This document shows, piece after piece, positions 44,743 to 53,418 of a stretch of 64,000 bases of DNA (position 1 is its first letter; every line of letters begins with the position of its first letter). The position numbers were made by a program, and so were the translations under genes. The notes beneath the pieces were generated by a model. It worked only from the letters and a program-made list of their open reading frames with translations. It ran no database searches and had not been told where the DNA came from. This DNA is from CAVSJR01 sp963728285 (GTDB lineage Bacteria > Actinomycetota > UBA4738 > HRBIN12), in NCBI GenBank assembly GCA_963728285.1, contig CAVSJR010000002.1, positions 1-64,000 of the forward strand, in the 5' to 3' direction.

Positions 44743-45234
44743 CTACCAGGCGTCCATCCGGTCCTCGAGCGCCGAGGTGGACGACGTGAGCTGGACGACC
44801 CGGGGGGTGAAACCGAGGCCCTCCCAGAAGGCCATCGAGCCCTCATTCGGAGCGAACGTCTTCAGCGTGACCCAGGGAACGGCGTGCGTGGAGGCGAAGC
44901 GGGCGGCCTCGCGGACCAGGGCCCGGCCGACCCCGCGGCCCCGGTGGCCCGCCCGCACCACGACGCCGGAGATCTCGAGCGCCCGCTCGTCGGAGAACCG
45001 CGAGGGCACGTTGACCTCGCCGTAGGCCATCCCGACGATGTCGCCGTCCTCGTGCTCCGCGACCAGCACCACCGCGTCGTGCATCCGCATGGCCTCGCGG
45101 TACTTGTGGCCGACCTCGTCGTAGAACCCGGGGCGGGGGGTGAAGACCCGCCAGTCCCGCTGCATCGAATCGAGCTCTTGAAACAGCGCCACCAGCGCCG
45201 GCACGTCCTGCGGCTTCGCCTGCCTGACCCTCAC
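44743..45234 (-). CDS. GNAT-family N-acetyltransferase
   Basis: GTG at 45234 opens 'VRVRQAKPQDVPALVALFQE', a standard GNAT beta1-alpha1. The acetyl-CoA pyrophosphate loop is 'VVVRAGHRGRGVGRALVREA' (Q/R-x-x-G-x-G/A form), followed by 'FAPNEGSMAFWEGLGFTP'. 163 aa. The upstream open frame is Arg/Ser-rich and is not part of the gene. It ends before a 120-base gap and starts 20 bases from the end of the enoyl-CoA hydratase gene, so they may be co-transcribed. The amine substrate is unknown. Confidence 0.88.
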   Translation of the reverse strand: MRVRQAKPQDVPALVALFQELDSMQRDWRVFTPRPGFYDEVGHKYREAMRMHDAVVLVAEHEDGDIVGMAYGEVNVPSRFSDERALEISGVVVRAGHRGRGVGRALVREAARFASTHAVPWVTLKTFAPNEGSMAFWEGLGFTPRVVQLTSSTSALEDRMDAW

Positions 45235-45253
45235 GGCCCGGTCCTCGCTCGGC

Positions 45254-46027
45254 TCACCGGCCCTCGAACTCCGGCGCACGCTTCTCGAGGAAGGCGGCCA
45301 TGCCCTCCGCCTGGTCCGATGTATCGAACAAACGACAGAACGCGCTGCGCTCGGCCTCGAGCCCCTCGCGAAGGCCAGCATGGGCCGCTCGGTGGATCGC
45401 ATCCTTCGCAGCGGCGAGCGCGACCCTCGGTCCGCTCGCGAATCCGCGGGCCCGCGCGACGGCTGCCTCGTAGACATCGTCCGCGGGAAGGACGTCCGTC
45501 ACGAGCCCGATCGACGCGGCCTCGTCGGCGTCGATCCGCCGGCCCGTGAAGATCAGCTCCTTCGCTCGAGCCTCACCGACGACGCGAGGGAGTCGCTGGG
45601 TTCCGCCGGCTCCCGGTATGACGCCGATCAGGATCTCGGGCTGGCCGAGCTCCGCATCGGCGGCCGCGAGCCGCAGGTCGCACGCCAGCGCCAGCTCGCA
45701 TCCTCCGCCCAGCGCGAACCCGTTGATCGCCGCGATGGTGACCTTGGGAATCCCGGCGAGGACGTCGCATGCCTCGCCGAGCGCCGTCACCCACGGCAGG
45801 ATCTCCTCGGTGCCGAACCCCGCCATGCCCTTGATGTCGGCGCCGGCGGCGAACAGCTTGCGCCCGCCCCACACGACGACGGCACCGACGTCGGCCCGAG
45901 CCGCGGCGTCGCGCGCGGCGTCGGCCAACTCGTCCGCCACCTGCCGGTCGATCGCGTTCGCCGGCGGGCGATCGAGACGGATGGTCCCGACCCCGGCGTC
46001 GACCTCGAGCCTGACGAACTCCCCCAT
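45254..46027 (-). CDS. enoyl-CoA hydratase
   Basis: Crotonase-fold enzyme hydrating trans-2-enoyl-CoA in beta-oxidation. ATG at 46027; 257 aa. The oxyanion hole is formed by 'FAAGADIKGM' and 'INGFALGGGCELALACDLRL'. Both catalytic Glu are present, in 'GGGCELAL' and 'AELGQPEILIGVIPGAGGTQ', so hydratase rather than isomerase activity is expected. 'LPRVVGEARAKELIFTGRRI' is typical. It could work in fatty-acid or aromatic degradation; no other beta-oxidation gene adjoins it. Confidence 0.92.
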   Translation of the reverse strand: MGEFVRLEVDAGVGTIRLDRPPANAIDRQVADELADAARDAAARADVGAVVVWGGRKLFAAGADIKGMAGFGTEEILPWVTALGEACDVLAGIPKVTIAAINGFALGGGCELALACDLRLAAADAELGQPEILIGVIPGAGGTQRLPRVVGEARAKELIFTGRRIDADEAASIGLVTDVLPADDVYEAAVARARGFASGPRVALAAAKDAIHRAAHAGLREGLEAERSAFCRLFDTSDQAEGMAAFLEKRAPEFEGR

Positions 46028-46056
46028 CGGATCCCTTCGAAGCGTTGCGGCGCGAC

Positions 46057-46956
46057 CTATCTTTCCAGACCCATCGCCGTCGCGCGGCTCATCGTCCCGC
46101 GAAGGCCCGGCTCGAGTGCGGCCGGCTCGATGCCGAACGCCGCCGCGGCATCCGGGACGTCGCCGACGACGGCCGTCCCGCCCATCGAGAACACCTCGCA
46201 GGCGGTCGCCGACACGGCGCGGCCGAGCAGCTCCGACAGCCGTTCGGCCGCCTCCGGGATATCCAGGTGACGGATCGGCGAGCCGCCGCCGCGGACGAGC
46301 ACGGCGAACTCGTCTGCGGTGACGAGGTCGGGGCCGTCGAGCCCCCACGTTCCCTCGACGGGCTCGGCCCGATCGTCGACGGCGGCCAGCACGCGCCCGA
46401 CATCGTCGGCGAGGACCGGCGCCAGGACCTGGCGGCCCGAGCCCACGACCTCGGCCGGTTCCTGTGCCGCGGCCTCGACGAACGCCGTGAACCAGGTCCC
46501 GCCGAGCCCGTAGGCCGGCGAGGAGCGGATGATCGCGTGCTCGATTCCCGAGGCGCGAATCGCCTCCTCGGCTCGACCCTTCGCGCGGAGGTACGGGTTG
46601 TTGGATGCGGAGGACGCGCCCGGATGAGACAGGAGCACGAGGCGACGAACGCCGGCGGAGGTCGCGACCGCCACCATCTGCTCCACCGATTCCAGGCTCG
46701 ACCTCGCGTAGGCCTCGGGGTCCGGCTCGTTCACGCCGCCGACGAGATGCACCACCGTGAAGGCCCCGGCCAGCACGGCCTCGAGCGCCGCCTCGTCGTC
46801 GGAGGACCCCACCGCGACCTTCGCCCCGAGGTGCCGCAGGGCGTCGGCAGCATCCCGGCGCCGGACGAGGGCACGCACCTCCGGATCCCGGCGAGCGAGC
46901 TCGGCCACGGCGGCGCGGCCGATCAAACCGGAGGCGCCGACGACCGTGACCGACAT
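46057..46956 (-). CDS. NAD(P)-binding epimerase-like (atypical SDR) protein
   Basis: Rossmann-fold protein of 299 aa. ATG at 46956 starts 'MSVTVVGASGLIGRAAVAEL' with the GxxGxxG-type loop of atypical short-chain dehydrogenases (NmrA/NDUFA9-like). 'AFTVVHLVGGVNEPDPEAYA' and 'LVLLSHPGASSASNNPYLRA' with 'KGRAEEAIRASGIEHAIIRS' are the usual central segments. The Tyr-x-x-x-Lys pair appears as 'YLRAKGRAEE', so catalysis is possible, but many relatives are NADPH sensors or quinone-related. It lies 30 bases upstream of the enoyl-CoA hydratase gene on the same strand and is divergent from the APH-like gene. Confidence 0.82.
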   Translation of the reverse strand: MSVTVVGASGLIGRAAVAELARRDPEVRALVRRRDAADALRHLGAKVAVGSSDDEAALEAVLAGAFTVVHLVGGVNEPDPEAYARSSLESVEQMVAVATSAGVRRLVLLSHPGASSASNNPYLRAKGRAEEAIRASGIEHAIIRSSPAYGLGGTWFTAFVEAAAQEPAEVVGSGRQVLAPVLADDVGRVLAAVDDRAEPVEGTWGLDGPDLVTADEFAVLVRGGGSPIRHLDIPEAAERLSELLGRAVSATACEVFSMGGTAVVGDVPDAAAAFGIEPAALEPGLRGTMSRATAMGLER

Positions 46957-47006
46957 GAGCGGGATGCTACTCGCCCGCACCCCCGGGCCGCCGCTACGCT
47001 TCCCGC

Positions 47007-47924
47007 GTGGGCGCCACCGACGATCCACCTTCGCCGCAGGCTCCGTCGCGCGACGACGCGGCGAGGGTGGAACGCGCGCTTCGGGCCAGGCCGAACTCCT
47101 GGCGATCGGTCCGCGCCCACGGCGCCGAGACCAATCGCCGATGGATCGTCGCGCTCGATGGTGGCGAGTCGGCGTTCGTGAAGCTCGCGGCGACGGACGA
47201 AGGAGCGGACTGGCTCCGCAACGAGCGAATCGTCTACCGATCGCTGACCGGCGCTCCGTTCCTTCCCAGGCTGATCGGCTGGCACGACGACGGGGAACGG
47301 CCGGCGTTGGCGATCGAGGATCTCAGCGGGGCCGAATGGCCTCCGCCCTGGACGCCGCCGCGTATCGACACGGTCCGTGCGAGCCTCGCGCAGGTGGCCC
47401 GGACGCCTCCGCCGGCCGCCCTGCCGTCCGCGTCGCTGAGCCAGTTCGATCTGAACGGCTGGCCGGAGATCGCGACCGATCCCGGTCCGTTCCTGGGCCT
47501 CGGGATGTGCTCCGCGGCGTGGCTGGAGCGCGCGCTGCCGGTTCTCGACGAGGCGGCGAGGAGCGCCGACCTCGGCGGCGATTCGCTGCTGCACATGGAC
47601 GTTCGCAGCGACAACCTGTGTCTGAGCGGGGACCGTGCGATCCTCATCGACTGGAATTGGGCGTGCCGGGGGAACGCGGCGTTCGATCTGGCCGCGTGGC
47701 TGCCGAGCCTCCACGCGGAGGGGGGACCCGCGCCCGAGACGATCATGCCGGAGGCGGGAGCCTTCGCGGCGCTGCTCGCCGGCTACTTCTGCGCCCACGC
47801 GCCCCTCCCTCCCATCCCGCTCGCGCCGCACGTGCGACCCCTGCAGCTCGCCCAGGCGAGGACCGCGCTGCCGTGGGCGGCTGGCGCCCTCGGCCTCCCG
47901 ATGCCGGTTGACATGGCGGGCTGA
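47007..47924 (+). CDS. aminoglycoside phosphotransferase-family kinase
   Basis: Kinase-fold (APH) protein of 305 aa. The catalytic loop is 'LLHMDVRSDNLCLSGDRAIL' (H-x-D-x4-N) and the metal Asp is in 'LIDWNWACRGNAAFDLAAWL'. An N-lobe Lys is in 'GESAFVKLAATDEGADWL'. GTG start at 47007, 50 bases from the divergent start of the SDR gene. The family phosphorylates aminoglycosides, choline, homoserine and other small alcohols; nothing indicates an antibiotic substrate, and no resistance should be concluded. It is followed by the Fur-family gene. Confidence 0.85.
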   Translation: MGATDDPPSPQAPSRDDAARVERALRARPNSWRSVRAHGAETNRRWIVALDGGESAFVKLAATDEGADWLRNERIVYRSLTGAPFLPRLIGWHDDGERPALAIEDLSGAEWPPPWTPPRIDTVRASLAQVARTPPPAALPSASLSQFDLNGWPEIATDPGPFLGLGMCSAAWLERALPVLDEAARSADLGGDSLLHMDVRSDNLCLSGDRAILIDWNWACRGNAAFDLAAWLPSLHAEGGPAPETIMPEAGAFAALLAGYFCAHAPLPPIPLAPHVRPLQLAQARTALPWAAGALGLPMPVDMAG

Positions 47925-47975
47925 AGGCGCCGGTCGACGAGGCCCGCTCGCCGCAGCCCACGCCGTCGCGAAAGC

Positions 47976-47992
47976 TCTATTGCAGGTGCAAG
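47976..47992. promoter_or_regulatory. candidate Fur-family operator upstream of the fur-like gene
   Basis: CTCTATTGCAGGTGCAA contains the inverted repeat TTGCA-GG-TGCAA (47981-47992), 20 bases before the GTG at 48013. The left ten bases recur exactly in front of the metal ABC operon (59904-59913, opposite strand). TTGCAA half-sites are used by the actinobacterial nickel regulator Nur. Confidence 0.5.
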
Positions 47993-48012
47993 CCCCTGCT
48001 ACACTCGCGCGG

Positions 48013-48465
48013 GTGAGCGCAGCGGCCAGCACGATGCCCGCGAACGAGGTGATGGACCTGCTTCGCAGTCGGGGGCTGCGCATGACGCCCCAGCGTCGGG
48101 CCATCGTCTTCGAGGTGATGCGGACGCAGGGCCACATCGCCCCCGCCGACGTCGCCCGCAAGGTTCAGAGCGAGATGCCCGGCGTGAATGCCTCGACGGT
48201 GTATCGGACCCTCGCGCTCCTCGAGGAGATCGGCGTCCTGTCGCACGCCCACCTCGAGAGCGGTGCCGAATATCATCGAGCCGAGGAGGCCGGCCACGTC
48301 CACCTCACGTGCTCGAACTGCGGCGCCGAGGACGACCTCTCCATCGACGAGGCGCAAGCGCTCCAGAAGGTCGTCGAGCGACATCGAGGCTTCGAGCCGG
48401 ATCTCACGCACTTCGCCATCAGCGGCCTGTGCGCGGCCTGCCAGCGAACCCGCGCCCGGCGGTAG
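48013..48465 (+). CDS. Fur-family metal-dependent transcriptional regulator
   Basis: 150 aa from GTG at 48013 (or 143 from ATG at 48034). The winged-helix domain begins 'VMDLLRSRGLRMTPQRRAIV', with recognition region 'GVNASTVYRTLALLEEIGVL'. The dimer domain has 'EYHRAEEAGHVHLTCSNCGA' and 'ISGLCAACQRTRA', giving the two CxxC pairs of the structural zinc site, and His/Glu residues for the sensing metal. It could be Fur, Zur or Nur; sequence alone does not decide. A TTGCA-type inverted repeat in its own promoter and before the zinc/manganese transporter genes suggests autoregulation and control of metal uptake. Confidence 0.92.
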   Translation: MSAAASTMPANEVMDLLRSRGLRMTPQRRAIVFEVMRTQGHIAPADVARKVQSEMPGVNASTVYRTLALLEEIGVLSHAHLESGAEYHRAEEAGHVHLTCSNCGAEDDLSIDEAQALQKVVERHRGFEPDLTHFAISGLCAACQRTRARR

Positions 48466-48698
48466 TCACTGGATCACGTAGGAGCGCCTCGCGACTCGAC
48501 CCGGGAGTCCGAGGCCTGCGGGAAATCGGCTCAGCGACCGTGAAACCGCTGCATGAGACCGCTGATCAAGCGTCCCGATCAGATCATAGAGAATGGGAGC
48601 GATGGGCGTGCGAACACCCGAGGCAGGTTTTCTACAGCGAACGGACGGTTCCCGGAGGCATCCTCCGAGGAGGATGGGCATCGACGATAGGAGTGATC

Positions 48699-49238
48699 AT
48701 GCGCAAGCTCATACATCTTGGCTGGACCGGTCGGACCATGAGATTCCAGCTAGTGCTGGTGCTTCTAGGCGTGGTCGTCCTTGTTCCGTCAGGTGCGTCG
48801 GCACATCATCGGGAGGTATTCGACGAGCATCTCGGGTTCTATGTGACGGGCATCTGCATGGAGCCCGAACCCGAACCATATCTCGAGGTCAGCGGAGCGG
48901 TCGTCCTCACGCTGGAGAAGGAATTCGAGACCGAGATCGGTCGGATGCGGGTCATCTGGCGCTACTACACCAAGGCTCATCCCTCTGGCATTCCTGATCC
49001 AGACGCAGACTGGGTCCTGGCCGACGTGAAACGCGATTCCGTTTCCACCTCGCAATCCCGCGTCCTGTCGTCGTGGTTCAGCAACCGAGTTGGGTGGTCA
49101 GAGGACCTCGACAAACGACTGACCGTCACCGTCCAGTGGGCCTCGTACCTTGGGGAAGTGGCCACACACAGGAAGCTCGTCTCACAGTGGAGCTACTTCG
49201 CCGAAGGCGATCGCTGCTATGCATATCAGCCGGAATAG
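48699..49238 (+). CDS. secreted hypothetical protein, 179 aa
   Basis: ATG at 48699 has AGGAG five bases upstream. An N-terminal stretch 'MRFQLVLVLLGVVVLVPSGA' (starting at the second Met, 48738) is a signal peptide ending 'SA|HH'; the longer form has 13 extra residues. The mature domain includes 'LGFYVTGICMEPEPEPYLEV', 'GRMRVIWRYYTKAHPSGIPD', 'TVTVQWASYLGEVATHRK' and 'YFAEGDRCYAYQPE', with two Cys likely forming one disulfide. Function unknown. It is the first gene of the lower-GC island; GC and codon use differ from the metabolic genes to its left. Confidence 0.7.
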   Translation: MRKLIHLGWTGRTMRFQLVLVLLGVVVLVPSGASAHHREVFDEHLGFYVTGICMEPEPEPYLEVSGAVVLTLEKEFETEIGRMRVIWRYYTKAHPSGIPDPDADWVLADVKRDSVSTSQSRVLSSWFSNRVGWSEDLDKRLTVTVQWASYLGEVATHRKLVSQWSYFAEGDRCYAYQPE

Positions 49239-49436
49239 TTCAGCGGACACCGGCGCTCTCCTTCGGCACCATGATGTTCTGGATCTCCGTTTCGTGTGCC
49301 AATTCCACGGCGACGACGACTTTCAGGCGTCGGCATTGGCGGCTTTCAGCAACGGTTGCCAGCGAGCCCCTGGAGGTTGACCTCACCACTCGCGCCCATT
49401 CCGATGTCGTTCCACCGTCGACTGCGAACCGTCTCC

Positions 49437-50086
49437 TCAGTCGTCGTTGACACAAGCCGCGTCGGTCACCTTGGCAGTCCCCGCCTCCTGGCCGGAGATC
49501 CCAGCGTCCTTGAACTCATAGTCAAACTCGTGCGGCCGTAGCCAGAGTTTCAGGATGCCATTCGCCTTCACTTCGTCCCGGCTGTTCGGAAGCGGATTGG
49601 TGTTTGGATTCCCATCGGTCTCAGTCGTCTCGTTCAGTCCAGCGCCACCCGTCCCCACGACAAACTGCATGGGGGCGGTTCCCACGCCAGTCGTTGCGTT
49701 GGTCTCAGCGTCCGTCTGATTTGCTGTCTGTGCTCCGAAGACTTCATAGCTGTGACGGTGCCCAGTCAGGATGATGTCAGCTCCTCCAGCAGTATCCAGA
49801 AGAGCGTAAATGTCCCGCATGTCGTCTTCATCAGGACCAAGGCTCGAAACCAAGGGTGCATGAAACGATGCACCTACGCAGTCATCTTGGTCTCCATCAA
49901 GCTGAGTCTCGAGCCAGTCATACTGGTCTCCGCCGACCTGGCATCTCGACGCGTCCGCATCATCAGGGAACCCCGGCTCCTCGTGTTCGTCGCACGTTGA
50001 TGAGTCGATGAAGTACCAGGTCCAGTCGTTCGATCCGGTCTCAATGGTCTTCCTGTACCAGGGATCGCCCATGGCGTTGGTGACGC
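49437..50086 (-). pseudogene. metallophosphoesterase gene, 3' part separated by an IS3 insertion
   Basis: Minus-strand C-terminal part of a secreted metallophosphoesterase: 'VTNAMGDPWYRKTIETGSND', 'WTWYFIDSSTCDEHEEPGFP', 'CVGASFHAPLVSS', 'IILTGHRHSYEVFGAQTANQ' (intact G-H-x-H), 'QFVVGTGGAGLNETT' and a tail ending at 49437. It starts exactly at the IS3 boundary (50086). The missing upstream half lies on the other side at 51518-51690. Joining the two after removing IS3 and one 3-base copy gives 'LSYFGEGSVTNAMGDPWYRK' with no frame change. It is homologous to the gene at 55294-56384. Confidence 0.85.
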
Positions 50087-50262
50087 TGAACCGGTCCCGG
50101 TTCTTTGGACACGTGCCTGCGTTATCTGAGCGATCGTAGAGCGCCTCGCGTCCGCCTGCGACCGGTCGAGGATGCTGAAACTGGCCGACCCCTCGATATA
50201 CGAGCCTCTGAGATCCGCGTGAAGCCCCGTTTGCAAGTGGGTTGGTACCAAAGCCTCGGGGA

Positions 50263-51170
50263 TCACGCCGCCTCCTTCGCATCCAGCCAAGCCGCGTAGA
50301 CCTCGCCGGGCGTCCGGTGCCCGTGCCGCTCGATCAGCCACTCGGTGTTGTAGCGGCGAACGAAGTCCCGAACGGCCTCCCGGAGCTCCGCAACGTCGGC
50401 GTAGGTCCTGGCCCAGATGCATTGCTCCTTCAGCGTGCGGATGAACCGCTCGGCGCACCCGTTGCACGGCGGCTCGCCCACGTAGGCCGGGGAGTCCTCG
50501 ATCCCCAGCCAGCGAAGCGCCCCCTGGAAATGACCGGAGGTGTATTGCGGTCCCCAGTCGTGGCGCATGGCGATCCCTCTCGCGACGTCGGGCCCGATGG
50601 CGCCGAACCGATTCCCTGACCGCGTCGTAGATCGGCTCCAGGCACGCAAACCGGTCGCCTCGTTTGGCCACCGAGGCCCATCCCTCGGCGGTGTAGTGAT
50701 CGACGGCCACGAACGCCCACACCCACCCGTCCCTTCTCGTGTAGGCCATGGTCGCATCGGTCCCCCACAAGACGTCGGGGGCCTTCGGGATGATCGTCCC
50801 GTAGTGCGGCCTGGGCTTTCTCCGTCCTCGGGCCCGTTGTGGAGCAAGCAGGCCGGTCTCGCGCATCAGCCGAAGCACGCGCTTGCGTCCACCCGGATCC
50901 CGTGCTCGCGGCGCAACGTGCCGTCACCTTGCGGTGGCCCTCGCCCGAGAACGGCGATCCCTTGATCACCTCCCGGATCAGCTCGATGAGCGTCTCATCT
51001 GAGATCACCACCCTCGGACCACGCCGGCGGGGGGCCACGGGCTTTCCCTTTGATCCCACCTGGCGTAGACCGTGGAGCGGGGCGCCGGTGAGCCGGCATA
51101 CTCGGGTCAGCGTCACGCCCGTGGCGGCGCTCACCTCGGCCGCCTCCCGGGCGGGATCTGAAACCCCCTT
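50263..51170 (-). pseudogene. IS3-family transposase OrfB (DDE domain), frame-shifted
   Basis: The protein is read over several frames. N-terminal HTH_21-like part 'VVISDETLIELIREVIKGSP' with 'FSGEGHRKVTAR', then 'VLRLMRETGLLAPQRARGRR' and 'PDVLWGTDATMAYTRRDGWV' (first catalytic Asp), then 'GIAMRHDWGPQYTSGHFQGA' (second Asp) and 'PPCNGCAERFIRTLKEQCIW' (catalytic Glu), ending 'RHGHRTPGEVYAAWLDAKEA' at 50263. Breaks lie near 50935, 50895 and 50620. In intact IS3 elements OrfB is made as an OrfAB fusion by -1 frameshifting; the junction here has the expected A-rich run. Confidence 0.85.
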
Positions 51171-51466
51171 TTTCGGGCCACCGCCTTCAGGACCTCGTTC
51201 TCCATGGTGAGCTCCCCGACCTTGCGCTCGGCCTCCTTCAGCCGGCGTTCCTCGGGTTGCAGGGGTCTGGCCTTCAGACCTTCCATCCCCCCGGCTAGGA
51301 ACTCGTCCCGCCATGCCGCCAGGCGGTGGGCTTCCACCCGCAGCTCTCTTGAGAGCTCGTCCAGGTCCTCACCGCGGAGCAGGCGCATCACAGCGTCGGT
51401 CTTACGACGAACCGACCAGCGGGTCTCCTTGGATTCCTCGGCCACTGATGACCTCCCTGTTCCCAT
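51131..51466 (-). CDS. IS3-family transposase OrfA
   Basis: About 111 residues from the second Met of the open frame (frame opens at 51478). An HTH segment ('KETRWSVRRKTDAVMRLLRG', 'DLDELSRELRVEAHRLAAWR') is followed by a coiled-coil ('RRLKEAERKVGELTMENEVL' continuing 'KAVARKRG') that mediates dimerisation in IS3 OrfA proteins. It lies just inside the right end of the element and overlaps orfB, as expected. Confidence 0.85.
   Translation of the reverse strand: MGTGRSSVAEESKETRWSVRRKTDAVMRLLRGEDLDELSRELRVEAHRLAAWRDEFLAGGMEGLKARPLQPEERRLKEAERKVGELTMENEVLKAVARKRGFQIPPGRRPR
51164..51175 (-). promoter_or_regulatory. probable -1 programmed frameshift site of the IS3 element
   Basis: On the minus strand CCGAAAAAGGGGG lies in the orfA/orfB overlap. 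Slipping back one base at the A-run changes 'ARKRGF' into 'PKKGVS' and enters the orfB frame, matching how IS3 elements make the OrfAB transposase. Confidence 0.45.
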
Positions 51467-51517
51467 CGGACCTCCCATTGTCTAATCGGGTGTCCAACGA
51501 AACCGGGAGCGGTGGAA

Positions 51518-51690
51518 CGCTTCCTTCACCGAAGTAAGAGAGGTAGCCGTCGGCGTTCGCGTACAGCTTGCCAGCGCTATTCTTCCACTCGTGGTTCCGG
51601 CAACGGGATCCGTGCTTACTCCACTCAGGGCCTCGAAGTCACCCATCCACAACTTTGGGTTGTAACTCGCTTGGACCCTGCAGACTTAGC
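51518..51690 (-). pseudogene. metallophosphoesterase gene, part upstream of the IS3 insertion
   Basis: Reading leftward: 'QASYNPKLWMGDFEALSGVS' with 'TDPVAGNHEW', then 'KNSAGKLYANADGYLSYFGE' followed by 'GS' at the IS3 border. The metal-binding G-N-H-E motif (51589-51600) needs one extra A, since AAA appears as AA, another single-base gap. Motifs that should precede it (the first Asp and GDxxY) are not found; before ~51690 the sequence joins the 3' end of another secreted-protein gene. The metallophosphoesterase gene therefore seems 5'-truncated as well as split. Confidence 0.7.
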
Positions 51691-51753
51691 ACACGCTTAG
51701 AAAATCGGTCCAAGAACCGGGGGTCATCCCAACCGAAGCAAGGCTGGCTGCCA

Positions 51754-52366
51754 CTAAAGGTCCAATTCGCGAGCAGGACCGGCGCGCTGGTGATCTGGGG
51801 CGCGTTCCACTTCGACGATGGAATCCAAGTCGTGGTTGAAGCGCTGATAGCGAGCCGCGAAGTACAAGTCGATAAGGTACTGGGTCCGCGGCAGTGCGCT
51901 CGTCGGGACCACAACCGTGAGGACGGTCGGACTGGGTCGGAGGACCGACGCAGAGGGCTCGGTGTTGATGAATCTGGCTCCCGTCAGGTCGTAAATCTTA
52001 GCCGAGTAACGCGCATAGTCTTCGCTATACCCAATCTCGATCCTAATCTCAAACCCACGACGATCTCTGAGCGTATCCGCAAGGAAGTGCAGCGCATACA
52101 GACCATCCCTATGGTCTGGGTCGCTGGAATCCGAGGGCCCTCGGTCCAAACGGCTCGGATGCCTCGATGCTGAATGCAACGGTGCCATAGCTAAACTCAG
52201 CCGATACAGACACGATGTCGATTCTCATCCGGCTGCTTACGTCGCCGAGAGGATCGTCAACGTGGCAGGCTGGTCCTTGCGAGATCGGCCCCGAGTTGCA
52301 GGGCACGATGGCCTCAGCAGTGCCGGATAAGCGCTACGAGCAGAATCGTCAGACCAGACGCCTCAT
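51754..52366 (-). pseudogene. small secreted protein gene with several frame breaks
   Basis: ATG at 52366 follows AGAGGAG at good spacing. The signal peptide is split by two single-base shifts: 'MRRLV', then 'LTILLVALI', then 'GTAEAIVPCNSGPISQGPAC'. The mature protein continues 'MRIDIVSVSAEFSYGTVAFS', and after another shift 'GFEIRIEIGYSEDYARYSAK', 'TVLTVVVPTSALPRTQYLID' and 'LYFAARYQ' to a stop at 51754. The beta-strand layout resembles the secreted protein at 9521-10041. Four shifts in 600 bases exceed what the housekeeping genes show. The frame may run on to 51639 after a further shift. Confidence 0.6.
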
Positions 52367-52551
52367 GGATCTCCTCTCTAAGCCTCGCGTCTGGACCAGA
52401 ATGGCGCGCTCGCACCAGTGACTCACGCTCCGTTCGACGTACGTTTGTACCGTTCTGGACGACCTTCGGGTTCCTCGCATCCTCGCGGGGTCGCATTTGA
52501 GGGCCGCGTAGACAGGTGCAACTCTCTCGGCACCGAGTTCACTCGACGACA

Positions 52552-53418
52552 TCAGTCCGCAGCCAGATACTCCGCTGTCAATGGCCATGCGAAAGTCTCC
52601 ACGGGTGGCCAGCTGGAAGTCTCCACCCTCGACGGCCAGGCTTCTTCGCTGGCACCCCCTCTCGATCGGGCCTCCTTCATCCGGAAGGACTCGCCCTCGG
52701 TGACGACGACGACGGCGTGATGCAGCAGGCGGTCGAGCAGCGAGGCCGCGGTGGTGTGCTCGGGGAGGAAGCGGCCCCACGCGTCGAAGGGCCAGTGGCT
52801 GGCGACGCCCAGGCTGCGCCGCTCGTAGGCGGCGGCGACGAAGCGGAAGAGCAGCTGGGCGCCGGTATCGTCAAGGGGCGCGAAGCCGAGCTCGTCGACG
52901 ATGACCAGGTCGGTCCGCAGGAGCGCCGTCGATGACGCGGCCGACGCGAGTTGTCGGCCAGGCCCCGGTAGAGGGTCTCGACGAGGTCGGGGGCGGCGAG
53001 GTAGCGGACGCGGCAGCCCGGCCTCGACCGCGGCGAGGCCGAGGCGCGACGAGCAGGTGGCTCTTGCCGGTGCCGGCGGGACCGACCAGGCACAGGTTCT
53101 CGGCGGCGCGGATCCACTCGAGCGAGGCGAGGTAGTCGAAGGTGGCCCGGGGCACGGACGCGAGCGGCGACCTGGAACTCGTCGAGCCTCTTGGCGACCG
53201 GGAAGCCGGCGGCCCGCAGGCGGCGCGGCGCGTTGGCCTCGTCGCGGGCGGCGAGCTCGGCCTCGACCAGGGTGCGCAGCAGCTCCTCGGGCGGCCAGCG
53301 CTGGGTCGTGGCGGCCTGCAGCACCTCGGGCGCGACGGCGCGGACGCGCGGCCAGCTTGAGCCGCGCAGGCCGGCCGTCCAGGTCGGGCTGCGAGCGGCC
53401 GGGGCTGGCCGCGCTCAT
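52552..53418 (-). pseudogene. istB: IS21 helper ATPase IstB, frame-shifted
   Basis: AAA+ helper of the transposase. Walker A is 'NLCLVGPAGTGKSHLL' (in one frame) and Walker B 'TDLVIVDELGFAPLDDTGAQ' (in another), followed by 'YERRSLGVASHWPFDAWGRF' and 'TTAASLLDRLLHHAVVVVTE' with 'GESFRMKEARSRGG'. ATG at 53418 overlaps the istA stop (ATGA). Several one-base shifts separate these parts. In the present frame the protein reads through the terminal repeats and stops outside the element at 52552, so its normal stop has been lost or shifted. Confidence 0.85.

Larger units (their letters stand above)
50087..51517 (-). mobile_element. IS3-family insertion sequence with 3-bp target duplication
   Basis: About 1.43 kb. 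Left terminus reads TGAACCGGTCCCGGTT (from 50087) and right terminus, on the other strand from 51517, TTCCACCGCTCCCGGTTT; both continue into TTGGACAC, giving imperfect inverted repeats of about 27 bases. The flanks carry the same triplet CGC at 50084-50086 and 51518-51520, a target duplication of the size made by IS3 elements. It encodes orfA and orfB with a DDE domain. It interrupts a metallophosphoesterase gene. orfB is frame-shifted, so this copy may be inactive unless the shifts are sequence errors. Confidence 0.88.

Noticed and set aside
47007..47924. Antibiotic-resistance aminoglycoside kinase
   Set aside because: Only the general kinase motifs are present; the family has many unrelated substrates.
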